DNA of 46,886 nt from an uncultured Lachnospiraceae bacterium (GCA_900539175.1 UQAW01000023.1:1-46886), one strand, 5' to 3'. Counted from the stretch's first letter, positions 7,873-15,936 are shown. Numbers and translations: made by a program. Notes: generated by a model from the sequence alone, not told the origin.

Positions 7873-8847
7873 TTATTTTTTCTGATAAATAAATTCTTCG
7901 TAAGACGGAGGATTCTCGTTGATCCCGTATTTTTTTACTTTATCCGCCAGTGTCTGATATGCTTCTTCTGTGATTTCAAGATTATCAAAGTGAATCCATG
8001 GAAGAGACAATTCCAACACCTTTTGATCCTGCCCCAGATATTGTTCTGAGATTTTTTCTGCCGTTTCCTCATTCAGAGAATTTCCCGCCTCATAATACTT
8101 CTCAATAAGCCGGTCAGTGACCTCCGGATTTTTTTCAATAAATGCCCCGTTCAGCACCAGCCCGCAGCAAAGGGAATCTTCCCACAGTTCTTCGGAAGTA
8201 TACAGGACATGACCAAAGTCCTGGCTGACTGCCTGTGCTCCGAATGGTTCAGCCACACAATAGCCGTCGATGGAACCACTGGCAAGAGAAGAGGGCATCT
8301 CGGAAGGTGCAAGCTGTACGACCGAAACATCATCTATGGTAAGTCCCCCCTCTGAGAGCATATCATTCAGCAGAATATTGTGTGAGGACTGCGTATGAGG
8401 AATTGCAAAGGTCTTCCCCTTCAGCTCTGCAGCAGACTGTATGTTATCTGAGACTATCACAACATTTCCATCTTTATGTCCAAGCGCCGCAGCCTTTAAA
8501 TCAATTCCCTGACTGACTGCGCTCATGGCAAGTTCGATCAAAACAGATGCACCGTCAATCCGGCCGGAATTCAGAGCATCTGTAAGATCTGACCAGGAGC
8601 TGAATTTTTCCAATTCGATCGTCAAATCTCCATTTTCTGCATCCAGTAATTCTTTCTCTTCAAACACAGCAAGCGCATGAGTAATCGGAAGATACCCCAG
8701 ACGTACGACTGTTTTTCCCTCTTCGTTCTTTCCCGATACCGACGCTTCCCTGTCAGTACCCTTTCCCCCTGCATTCTGGCAGGCAGTAACTGAAATTGCC
8801 AGTGAGATACCAAGCACAATTCCAACAATTATTTTCCACTTTTTCAT
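7873..8847 (-). CDS. ABC importer substrate-binding lipoprotein, NMT1/SsuA-like
   Basis: Extracellular solute-binding lipoprotein, 324 aa. The signal peptide ends in the lipobox ISVTAC, so Cys23 is the lipidated residue, followed by a Gly/Lys/Glu linker. The mature domain carries the NMT1/SsuA-type motifs (VRLGYLPITHALAV, LKGKTFAIPHTQSS, DGYCVAEPFGAQA). Start chosen at ATG 8847, with GAGG 8 bases upstream; a GTG three codons earlier leaves no room for the site. It follows cooS by 49 bases. The ligand cannot be read from sequence; gene context points to something needed by CO dehydrogenase or hydrogenase assembly. Confidence 0.9.
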   Translation of the reverse strand: MKKWKIIVGIVLGISLAISVTACQNAGGKGTDREASVSGKNEEGKTVVRLGYLPITHALAVFEEKELLDAENGDLTIELEKFSSWSDLTDALNSGRIDGASVLIELAMSAVSQGIDLKAAALGHKDGNVVIVSDNIQSAAELKGKTFAIPHTQSSHNILLNDMLSEGGLTIDDVSVVQLAPSEMPSSLASGSIDGYCVAEPFGAQAVSQDFGHVLYTSEELWEDSLCCGLVLNGAFIEKNPEVTDRLIEKYYEAGNSLNEETAEKISEQYLGQDQKVLELSLPWIHFDNLEITEEAYQTLADKVKKYGINENPPSYEEFIYQKK

Positions 8848-8896
8848 AACTTTCACCTCAACTTTTCATTTCTGCAGTATTCCAGCCTCCGCTGTT

Positions 8897-10990
8897 TTAA
8901 TCCCACCCCAGAGCTTTTCTCTTTGCTTTCAGATCTTCTACAATCTTATTTCCCAGAGATACCGGGTCCGTATCCACATGCATCACCGAACCAAGTGTCT
9001 CACGGGTTCCTTCTTTCAGGAAGTGAATCACATTGGCAGAACCCTGAATCTGTGCCTCCACGCAGTGATAAGAATTGACGCCCATCAACCGGAAACCAAG
9101 AGCCGCATCGACCCCTTTTTCATTTCCCCATTCAGGAGAGGTAAAACCATAGGGCATCTCATAGATATTTTTTCCCAGGGCTCCTGCAACCCCTGCAAAA
9201 ATACCGGAAGAGCGGGTATTATCGATACATTCCCCCACATGCCACACAGGCGGCAGATCCGGCTGCAGGAATTCCTTCAGGCTTTCCCCGGTTTTGTCAT
9301 ACGCCGAAGTGGTACAGTAGCCCAGCTTCATCAGCGGAAATGCAGCACAGCCGTTGGTAAGAATCAATACGTTATTCTTCAGCAGCACATCAGCTACATC
9401 AATAATCGCCCGCTCATACAGAACTTTGGGATTATTACACCCCACCATATTGACAATTCCCAGAATCCTGCCGCTCTTTACCGCATCCGCCAGAGGCTGC
9501 ATACTTCCGAAACGCTTATGTACATATTCCACAGAAAATCCCACTTCCGCTTCTACCTCATAAGGCGGAATAAATACCGGAACTCCCTGCCGTTCCTCAA
9601 AACTCTCAATTGCTCTTTCTACAATCCGCTCTGCAATCTTCTGTGTCTGGTCAATATTGGAATGATGATGGTCATATGCAATATGTTCCGCCCCGGGAAG
9701 CCTTGCAGAATCACTGGTCGTTACAACCGTCGTTTTATAACATCTTGCCACCTCCATGATGGATGGAAATACATCCTGTACATCTGCCACCCAGAGATCC
9801 AGCGCACCGGTGCCGAGCACAAGTTCAGCGGTTACCGCGTTCGAAAGCGGAATAACCCCTGCATATCGGTACATCGCCGAGAGACCGGAACAACAGATAC
9901 CATAGAAGCGGATGCCCTTCGCACCTTTTTCTTTCGCAAGGTTCTGATACTTTTCCTGAAGTCCCGTCTTTACAATCTGGCTTACCAGAAGGGGAAGATG
10001 ACCGTGAACCGCAATATTGACATATCCTTTCTGTAAAGCTCCTACGTTTACTTTTGATGTCACCCTGTCTCCCACGCCGAACAGACTGTCCGTGGCAATA
10101 TTGGAAGCCACCACGCCGGTAAAAGTAAAAGCCAGCCCGCAGCGAAGGAACTGCTGCATAATACTTTTCCAGTCACCGTCCGTCGCGCATCCGGTTTTAT
10201 GATAAGATTCAAATACTTCATGATAGGCGCTGACGGGAAGAATATCCAACTTTTTCCATACCTCCTGCCGTTCCGCCGGGGCACAAGCCTTAATCGTCTG
10301 ATATTCATCCGGTTCTGTTCGGGAAAGATCCTCCAGAAGAATATTCGCAAGATCTATGGCAATCTTTTTCACACTTCTGTTTCTGGTCTTGATTCCAAAA
10401 GCCTGTGCCATGCTTTTCACTTTATATTCACCGATAATCGGTAGGTCCAGCTTACCTTGTGCCGCCCATTTCAGTGCCAGAATGACCTCTCTTGCATGCA
10501 TACCATGCTGAGCCACACCTGCGGCCGCAGACCTGAGCAGATTCCTTGCCACGATCAGATCCCCATCTGCCCCGCAGACTCCTCTGGGACTTTTCGGCGT
10601 AATCCTGCAGGGACCCATGTTGCAGATTTTACAGCAAGTTCCGGATAAACCGTAACTGCACATAGGTTTCTGCTTGTCAAAACGGTCAAACGTTGTATCT
10701 ACACCGATTTGTTCCATATTCAGCATCATCTGCCGCACTGCCGGATCCGGAGTGCGGTCCAGTACATCCTGTCTGGAAGGAAAGGTCTTTTTATATTCTG
10801 CCACTGCTTTCATATAATCTTCTGTGAATTCTGCTTCATGGAAATGTTCATACAGATTGCCGTTTTCATCAACATGTGTATGCGCTTCTTTCTCTGCCGG
10901 AACCAGAACTTTTGGTACTCCATGATCATCAAATCCAATCAATGCCCTGTGCTGATGGGCGTTTTCCTGATGATTCTTTTTCTTTTCCAT
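8897..10990 (-). CDS. cooS: Anaerobic Ni,Fe carbon-monoxide dehydrogenase catalytic subunit, C-cluster variant
   Basis: 697 aa CooS-type enzyme that interconverts CO and CO2 in the cytoplasm. The D- and B-cluster cysteines are present (111, 119, 120, 123, 128, 139 in CSYGLSGTCCKICNMGPC). By alignment with the well-studied Carboxydothermus enzyme the C-cluster ligands are His329 (VHGH), Cys366/367 (GICCSG), Cys518 (MVGCNNP), Cys548 (TNGCAA) and Cys588 (HVGECIDN). The remaining ligand, the cysteine of VDVQC, is Asp406 here (VADVQD). Spacings on both sides agree with this alignment (112 residues from Asp406 to Cys518). The lysine in PEWGNEK and the histidines in QHGMH are kept. The N-terminus has about 70 extra residues rich in histidine. 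No cooC, cooF or acs gene is seen nearby. The ATG has GGGAGG 8 bases upstream. Confidence 0.93.
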   Translation of the reverse strand: MEKKKNHQENAHQHRALIGFDDHGVPKVLVPAEKEAHTHVDENGNLYEHFHEAEFTEDYMKAVAEYKKTFPSRQDVLDRTPDPAVRQMMLNMEQIGVDTTFDRFDKQKPMCSYGLSGTCCKICNMGPCRITPKSPRGVCGADGDLIVARNLLRSAAAGVAQHGMHAREVILALKWAAQGKLDLPIIGEYKVKSMAQAFGIKTRNRSVKKIAIDLANILLEDLSRTEPDEYQTIKACAPAERQEVWKKLDILPVSAYHEVFESYHKTGCATDGDWKSIMQQFLRCGLAFTFTGVVASNIATDSLFGVGDRVTSKVNVGALQKGYVNIAVHGHLPLLVSQIVKTGLQEKYQNLAKEKGAKGIRFYGICCSGLSAMYRYAGVIPLSNAVTAELVLGTGALDLWVADVQDVFPSIMEVARCYKTTVVTTSDSARLPGAEHIAYDHHHSNIDQTQKIAERIVERAIESFEERQGVPVFIPPYEVEAEVGFSVEYVHKRFGSMQPLADAVKSGRILGIVNMVGCNNPKVLYERAIIDVADVLLKNNVLILTNGCAAFPLMKLGYCTTSAYDKTGESLKEFLQPDLPPVWHVGECIDNTRSSGIFAGVAGALGKNIYEMPYGFTSPEWGNEKGVDAALGFRLMGVNSYHCVEAQIQGSANVIHFLKEGTRETLGSVMHVDTDPVSLGNKIVEDLKAKRKALGWD

Positions 10991-11014
10991 TCTTCCGTCC
11001 TCCCTTTACTTTAT

Positions 11015-11038
11015 ATTACCTATCTGTTTAGTAGGAAT
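11015..11038 (-). promoter_or_regulatory. Operator-like palindrome at the cooS transcription start
   Basis: ATTACCTATCTG...TAGTAGGAAT forms an imperfect palindrome (ATT-CCTA on one side, TAGG-T-AAT on the other) covering the expected +1 and touching the -10 box. The shape resembles operators of Rrf2-type iron-sulfur or redox regulators, but that assignment is inference. Confidence 0.4.
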
Positions 11039-11065
11039 TATAGCATTGAGAGATCCCTGTGTCAA
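11037..11065 (-). promoter_or_regulatory. Consensus promoter of the cooS operon
   Basis: TTGACA (11060-11065), a 17-base spacer and TATAAT (11037-11042) on the minus strand: an exact sigma-A consensus. Such a strong promoter for a CO dehydrogenase suggests that it is held down by a repressor, in line with the adjoining palindrome. Confidence 0.9.
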
Positions 11066-11188
11066 TTATTTTGGAAAAATTTGTATGTATTTATTTTAAT
11101 ACATAACGGATTCGAAACTTCGGGCGAGTTTTTAAAAGGAAATAGTTCTATGTATTCCCTTGAGACTCTGCTTGCCTATTTTCCATAT

Positions 11189-11250
11189 AGCACACACTGA
11201 AAAGCCTCAACGTAGCTCGCTACGCCTGCGTTTTTCAGTATGCACTCTCT
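11189..11250. repeat. Branched palindromic element downstream of bioA
   Basis: An outer stem pairs AGCACACACTGAAAA (from 11189) with TTTTCAGTATGCACT (to 11247) with a few mismatches; inside it CGTAGC (11211-11216) pairs with GCTACG (11219-11224). There is no T-run on either strand. It lies 30-90 bases after bioA and may end that operon, or be a dispersed palindromic repeat. Confidence 0.5.
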
Positions 11251-11278
11251 GAAAAATACTCTGCGCATAAAGGTCTGG

Positions 11279-11298
11279 TTAATTACGGAACGATGTAC
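11279..11298 (-). repeat. 20-base repeat shared with 35722-35741
   Basis: The minus strand reads GTACATCGTTCCGTAATTAA, identical over exactly 20 bases to the plus strand at 35722-35741. Here it encodes the last four residues and stop of bioA. Confidence 0.7.
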
Positions 11299-12494
11299 GA
11301 ACAAAACCATGCCTTCATCGTATTCAGCACCTGAAGCAATTCCTCTTCCGAAATAATATATGGAACCATCGCATAGAGGTAATTCAGAAACGGTCTGGCA
11401 AACACCCCCCGCTCATAAGCAAACTGCTGATATCCTTTCAGCGTCTCCGAATCATATACTTCGATACAGACACATCCTCCCATCATACGAACCTCTTTGA
11501 TACGCGGATCTGTAAATCCTTCCATCTCACGTCTTGTAATTTCCTCAATTCGATGAATCTTAGACATATAATCTTCCTGCTCAAACAATTCGATTGATTT
11601 CAATGCCACGCTGCAGGCAAGCGCATTGCCCATAAAGGTAGGTCCATGCATGAGTGCCATATTGGGATCATCCCCATAGAAGCCCTCATAGACTTTTTTA
11701 TTTGCCACGGTAACCGCATGCCCGATATAGCCGCCGGTCAGCGCTTTGCCAAGAACAAGAATATCCGGCAGCACCAGGTCTGCCACAAAGCGGTTTCCGG
11801 TACGCCCGAAACCAGTGGCAACCTCATCAAAAATCAGAAGAATCCCATACTGATCACAGAGTTCCCTTGCCCGTCTTAAAAATGCAAGATCATACATCCG
11901 CATCCCGCCTGCCCCCTGCAGAAGCGGCTCCACAATAAAACAATTCAAGACTTTATGATATCTCTCAAATACCTCCTCCAACGCCGGAACCTCTGTCGGA
12001 ATATGAATCACATCTTTTTTCTCTCCATAAGCTTCCAGTATAAAATGATAATCTTCATCATCACCGACTTCCATGGCTTTAAATGTATCTCCATGATAGG
12101 CATGAGTGAGAGCAAGTACTTTTGTTCTCTCGATCTCTCCCCGATTCACAAAATATTGCAGTGCCATCTTTAAACTGACTTCCACGGCAACACTTCCTGA
12201 ATCCGAAAAGAAACAATAGTCCAGATCCCCGGGCAGCCAGCTCTGTAACTTTTCGGAAAGTCTCTCCACTGGTTCATGCGTCAGACCTCCAAGCATCACA
12301 TGAGAAAAATTGTCTGCCTGAGCCTTGATAGCTTCATTTAATACCGGATGCTTGTACCCATGGATCACACTCCACCAGGAAGAAACAGAATCAATCAGCT
12401 TCCTCTCTTCCGTCTGAAGCCAGACTCCTTGCGCATCCACAATCTTATACGGCGGTTTCATATCTTTCATCTGTTGATAAGGATACCATATCAT
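11283..12494 (-). CDS. bioA: Adenosylmethionine-8-amino-7-oxononanoate aminotransferase
   Basis: PLP-dependent enzyme making 7,8-diaminononanoate from KAPA, the step before BioD in biotin synthesis. The 403 aa protein has the BioA-specific SSWWSVIHGYKHP near residue 40, the aminotransferase class III core IFDEVATGFGRTG, and the PLP lysine in LGKALTGG. It starts 12 bases after the bioD stop. Its extreme C-terminus (SYIVP and stop) is formed by a 20-base sequence that recurs near argS, so the tail may have been rewritten by a small repeat. Last gene of bioY-bioB-bioD-bioA. Confidence 0.93.
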   Translation of the reverse strand: MIWYPYQQMKDMKPPYKIVDAQGVWLQTEERKLIDSVSSWWSVIHGYKHPVLNEAIKAQADNFSHVMLGGLTHEPVERLSEKLQSWLPGDLDYCFFSDSGSVAVEVSLKMALQYFVNRGEIERTKVLALTHAYHGDTFKAMEVGDDEDYHFILEAYGEKKDVIHIPTEVPALEEVFERYHKVLNCFIVEPLLQGAGGMRMYDLAFLRRARELCDQYGILLIFDEVATGFGRTGNRFVADLVLPDILVLGKALTGGYIGHAVTVANKKVYEGFYGDDPNMALMHGPTFMGNALACSVALKSIELFEQEDYMSKIHRIEEITRREMEGFTDPRIKEVRMMGGCVCIEVYDSETLKGYQQFAYERGVFARPFLNYLYAMVPYIISEEELLQVLNTMKAWFCSYIVP

Positions 12495-12506
12495 ACGAAT
12501 TTCACC

Positions 12507-13196
12507 TCATTCTTCCTCATATAAAGATTCCAGTAATTCTATATCCATGTCCAATTCTCCGCTTCCATCCTCAATACATGCCAGCACCGGCAGGCCCGTC
12601 ATAGCTTCACACATATGGAGATTGTCCTCCTCCATCGTATCGCCGGGATGAAAATGATTCAATAAGATTCCTTTGACCGGAAGATTTCTTGCTCTCATAT
12701 ATTCTACCGTCAGTACAACACTGTTGATCGTACCCAATCCTGCGTCTGCCACAATCAGGCTGGAGAGCCCCAGTTCCTTCACAATATCCTCCAGCTGTAT
12801 TTTCTCCTCGTCAAAGCAGATGGGACAGAGAATCCCGCCGCTGCCTTCCATAGTAACATAATCATATTTGCCGCAGGCTTCCTCGAACCCTTTCCTGACC
12901 ACTTCCATCTGCACCGGATTTCCTTCCATTCTGGATGCCAGATGTGGGGAAACCGCTGCCTCATAAATGTATGGACACATCTCATCCACAGACTGTGAGA
13001 TGCCGGAAATACGCTTCACATACATGGCATCTCCGGGAATCAGACTTCCATCTTCGTTACGTTCATTTCCGCTCATCGCCGCTTTATAGTAAGCAGCATT
13101 TTTCCCGCTTTCTTTCAGCTTCTTTACGATCAATCCGGCAACATACGTTTTTCCCACATCGGTTCCCGTACCGGTAATAAATAATTTTTTACTCAT
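12507..13196 (-). CDS. bioD: Dethiobiotin synthetase
   Basis: ATP-dependent carboxylation and ring closure of diaminononanoate to dethiobiotin. The protein begins with the P-loop ITGTGTDVGKTYVA (residues 6-19), and also has YKAAMSGN and MEGSGGILCP, all typical of BioD. An upstream extension of 58 codons overlaps bioB and is rejected: the ATG at 13196 has GCGAGG seven bases upstream and gives the usual 229 aa. Start and bioB stop overlap by 8 bases. Confidence 0.94.
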   Translation of the reverse strand: MSKKLFITGTGTDVGKTYVAGLIVKKLKESGKNAAYYKAAMSGNERNEDGSLIPGDAMYVKRISGISQSVDEMCPYIYEAAVSPHLASRMEGNPVQMEVVRKGFEEACGKYDYVTMEGSGGILCPICFDEEKIQLEDIVKELGLSSLIVADAGLGTINSVVLTVEYMRARNLPVKGILLNHFHPGDTMEEDNLHMCEAMTGLPVLACIEDGSGELDMDIELLESLYEEE

Positions 13197-14163
13197 TGCA
13201 AAGCCTCGCCTCAAATCCCAATCGTTTGATAAGTTCCATATCTGTCTCCACCGTAATTCCCGCAGTAGTAAGCATATCTCCTGAGATAGCGGCATTTGCA
13301 CCGCTTCGGAAACATGCTTCTCCTTTGTCACCCACCAGGCCTCTTCCCCCGGCCAGACGAATGGACGCATCCGGAATCAGAAAACGGAACACAGCCACAC
13401 ATCGGCAGGCTTCTTCATTGGTCAGCGGCCGATTCTTCTCATAAGGCGTTCCGGGAATCGGATTCAGCAAATTAACCGGAATTGATTTCACACCCAGTTC
13501 TCTTGCAGTCAATACCATATCGATCCGATCCTCCATCGTCTCCCCCAGTCCCAGAATCCCGCCGGAACAGATGGACAAACCCGCACGTCTTGCCGCTTTC
13601 AAAGTCTTAATTTTCTCTTCGTATGTATGGGTCGTACAGACTTCCGGAAAATAACGGGCGGAAGATTCCAGATTACAGTGAACACGGGATGCACCTGCCG
13701 CCTTGATTTTACGAAACTGCATTTCACCCAGCAGTCCGAACGAAACGCAGACTTCGATATTCGTTTCCTCTTTGATTCTGCGAATACTTTCACAGACCTG
13801 ATCCACCTCACGATTCGAGAGACGCTTCCCTGATGTTACAATCGAATATCGTAAGACACCGCGCGCACCGTTGTACCTTGCTCCTTCAAGAAGTTCTTCG
13901 GCAGAGAGCAGCGGATATGTCTCGCTGCAGGCAGTATGGTAATGTGCACTCTGGGCACAGTATTTACAATCTTCCGAACATTTCCCGCATTTTCCGTTTA
14001 CAATCGTACAGAGATCAAAACCATTCCCACACATCATTTTGCGGATTTCATCTGCTGCTTCTCTCAATTCCGCAAGGGGCGCCTGGGACAAAACAAGTGC
14101 TTCCTCACGGGTAATCCACTCCCCATGCAATGCTTTTTCTTTCAATTCTTTCACAACGTTCAT
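13189..14163 (-). CDS. bioB: Biotin synthase
   Basis: Radical SAM enzyme that inserts sulfur into dethiobiotin. The SAM-cluster motif CSEDCKYC places cysteines at 62, 66 and 69; ICSGGILGLGE and the C-terminal LAGGRG motif are BioB hallmarks, as are the conserved cysteines and arginine for the [2Fe-2S] sulfur donor. 324 aa is a normal length. It starts 10 bases after the bioY stop and overlaps bioD. Confidence 0.96.
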   Translation of the reverse strand: MNVVKELKEKALHGEWITREEALVLSQAPLAELREAADEIRKMMCGNGFDLCTIVNGKCGKCSEDCKYCAQSAHYHTACSETYPLLSAEELLEGARYNGARGVLRYSIVTSGKRLSNREVDQVCESIRRIKEETNIEVCVSFGLLGEMQFRKIKAAGASRVHCNLESSARYFPEVCTTHTYEEKIKTLKAARRAGLSICSGGILGLGETMEDRIDMVLTARELGVKSIPVNLLNPIPGTPYEKNRPLTNEEACRCVAVFRFLIPDASIRLAGGRGLVGDKGEACFRSGANAAISGDMLTTAGITVETDMELIKRLGFEARLCNE

Positions 14164-14173
14164 GATTTTTTCC

Positions 14174-14728
14174 TCACATATTGGTAATAACAGGTTTCAG
14201 GCGTTTTGCCAGAACAGCTGCTGCAAAACACAGACAGATATCACCCGGCACTGCCAAGAGAAAACAATAAAGGAACAACGGCCACAACCCAAGCGGTGTA
14301 TGGATCACAAAGTTACTGATTATGTAATAGTAGACCATCCCCACTCCGTAAACGACAGCAAGACCAACAAAATCAGCTGCAAGAATTCTTCCGAATGTCA
14401 ACCCTTCCCTCTTCTCTGTCATTTTTCCGGTCACACAACTTGCCAAAATGAATCCCAGAATATAACCGAAACTGGGTTTCAGTAAATACCAGAATCCGCC
14501 GCCCTCTGCAAAGATCGGAAGTCCCACCAGACCAAGAAGGGCATAAATTCCCACACTGACTGCACCCAGTTTTCCGCCCAGCAAGAGTCCTGCCAACATC
14601 GTAAACAGAAACTGCAGGGTAAAAGGAACGACAGGAACCGGAACTTTGATAAATGCTCCGATGGCAGTCAATACCGTAAACAAGGCACACAAGGTCATCT
14701 CTTTGATTTTTGTCTTCTGCTTCGTCAT
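14174..14728 (-). CDS. bioY: Biotin transporter S-component BioY
   Basis: Membrane protein with about six hydrophobic segments that binds biotin; ECF-type BioY proteins work with a shared EcfAAT module, not found here. The VPVPVVPFTLQFLFTMLAG stretch and KPSFGYILGF are family signatures. Start placed at ATG 14728 (GGAG eight bases upstream, 184 aa); an ATG at 14773 with a weaker site is possible. Having uptake and synthesis genes in one operon allows both to respond to biotin level. Confidence 0.92.
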   Translation of the reverse strand: MTKQKTKIKEMTLCALFTVLTAIGAFIKVPVPVVPFTLQFLFTMLAGLLLGGKLGAVSVGIYALLGLVGLPIFAEGGGFWYLLKPSFGYILGFILASCVTGKMTEKREGLTFGRILAADFVGLAVVYGVGMVYYYIISNFVIHTPLGLWPLFLYCFLLAVPGDICLCFAAAVLAKRLKPVITNM

Positions 14729-14814
14729 CTCATCTACTCCATATTCTCTTTCATTTTTCGTACCGGAATGCATCTCATCCTACATTCTTTCCGAAATCCG
14801 TTTTCTATGTTCTA

Positions 14815-14868
14815 AGAGTAACAGAAGCACTTCTTTTTGTCAACCTTTCAACCATTCAAAGTTAACAT
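14815..14868 (-). promoter_or_regulatory. Biotin operon promoter with BirA-like operator
   Basis: TTGACA (14838-14843), a 17-base spacer and TACTCT (14815-14820) make the promoter. ATGTTAACT, 14 bases, GGTTGACAA (14868 to 14837) matches the half-site pattern TTGTTAACC-N14/15-GGTTAACAA known for BirA of Firmicutes and covers the -35 box. Repression by biotin-loaded BirA is the expected control; the birA gene is not in the window. The operator also covers the last codons of the upstream LysR gene. Confidence 0.65.
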
Positions 14869-15780
14869 TTGATTCTTCCCAGACAACAAATCTGACGAAA
14901 ACTCTCTTTCTACACAATACTGCAGCACAGACTCCATTTGCGGGGAAACCCATTTGTCCCGATGGTAGAGAAGCTGTTTCCATACCACAATTTCAAAATC
15001 CTCTACATGCAGATACGCCATCCTGCCCCTGGCAACTTCTTCAGCAGTTACATAATCAGGCAAAAACGAAATTCCAACTCCCTGTTCTACCAGAGAACAG
15101 ATCAACCCTGTACTCCCGATTTCCAGGATCGGCTGAATCTCCAACGACATTCCCGCCAGTTTTTCATCCAACAGTCTGCGATAACTCATCCCTCTCTCAG
15201 TCAGGATAAAGGGCTGATGTATCAATTCCTGAACAGAAATCGTTTTTGAGTGGCAAAGGGGACTTTTTGCATCTGCAACAAAGTGCATTTCCATCTTCTC
15301 TTCTCTGACAATCACATATTCCGTATTATAAATATGATTATCCAGAGTCAGGATTGCATCTGCCTCATTGTGATTGATAAGACGAAACATCTCTTCCGTT
15401 CCCGCCTCAATAATCTTTAACGTAATCCCCGGATATCGCTTCCTGAAATCCAAAAACTGTTCTCCCAACAGGGAGTCACATAGAGAATCCGGCATAGCCA
15501 GGCAGATATGGCCTTTGACCGTCCTCTCATCCTGCATCTTCTCCCCCAGCTCCTGTGTCAGCTTGCTGATCTGATGGGCATATTCCAAAACCTCTCTTCC
15601 TTTCTCCGTCAAGGCAACTGTATGATTAATCCGTTCAAACAGCTGAGAATTCAGCTCTGTTTCCAACTGCTTAATCTGAAAGGAGACCGTTGACTGTGAA
15701 TATCCCAGTTTCGAGGCCGCTTTTGTAAAACTGTTTAACTCAGCTACATGAATAAATGTAATTAAATTCTTTATATCCAA
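14848..15780 (-). CDS. LysR-family transcriptional regulator
   Basis: 310 aa regulator with an N-terminal winged helix (residues 1-60, FTKAASKLGYSQSTVSFQIKQLE) and a C-terminal effector domain. It is divergent from the sodium:alanine symporter gene with 156 bases between them, the usual LysR-target arrangement, so that symporter is the likely target. Although it lies just before the biotin operon and its end overlaps the bio operator, nothing ties it to biotin. Effector unknown. Confidence 0.88.
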   Translation of the reverse strand: MDIKNLITFIHVAELNSFTKAASKLGYSQSTVSFQIKQLETELNSQLFERINHTVALTEKGREVLEYAHQISKLTQELGEKMQDERTVKGHICLAMPDSLCDSLLGEQFLDFRKRYPGITLKIIEAGTEEMFRLINHNEADAILTLDNHIYNTEYVIVREEKMEMHFVADAKSPLCHSKTISVQELIHQPFILTERGMSYRRLLDEKLAGMSLEIQPILEIGSTGLICSLVEQGVGISFLPDYVTAEEVARGRMAYLHVEDFEIVVWKQLLYHRDKWVSPQMESVLQYCVEREFSSDLLSGKNQMLTLNG

Positions 15781-15818
15781 ATCCTTTTTCTCCTCTATCT
15801 ATTTTTTCGATTCTATGG

Positions 15819-15862
15819 ATTATAATTATCAATTTTACAGATGTTACATTCTAATATATACT
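15819..15862. promoter_or_regulatory. Divergent control region of LysR and symporter genes
   Basis: Plus strand: TTTACA (15834-15839), 17 bases, TATACT (15857-15862) serves the symporter. Minus strand: a TATAAT box (15819-15824) with a poor -35 (GTAACA) serves the LysR gene. The two overlap, which fits LysR autoregulation. Confidence 0.55.
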
Positions 15863-15936
15863 AAATAGCAGAAAGTTACAATGATTCTTAACAAAAAGTA
15901 CAAGATTGAAAAATACGCAAAAAGGGGAACATTAGG

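Noticed and set aside
8978..10036. 352-codon open frame on the plus strand across cooS
   Set aside because: It is antisense to a clearly coding, well-conserved gene and its translation has no recognisable domain or ribosome site.
11095..11135. Third copy of the structured RNA suggested by GGATTCGAA near 11109
   Set aside because: The block is one base short and none of the flanking stems or the AUGAG block is present.
13197..13370. 58-residue N-terminal extension of bioD
   Set aside because: It lies wholly in the bioB coding region in another frame; the P-loop starts right after ATG 13196.
14848..15780. LysR protein as regulator of the biotin operon
   Set aside because: A BirA-like operator already covers the bio promoter and the LysR gene is divergent from the symporter, its more likely target.
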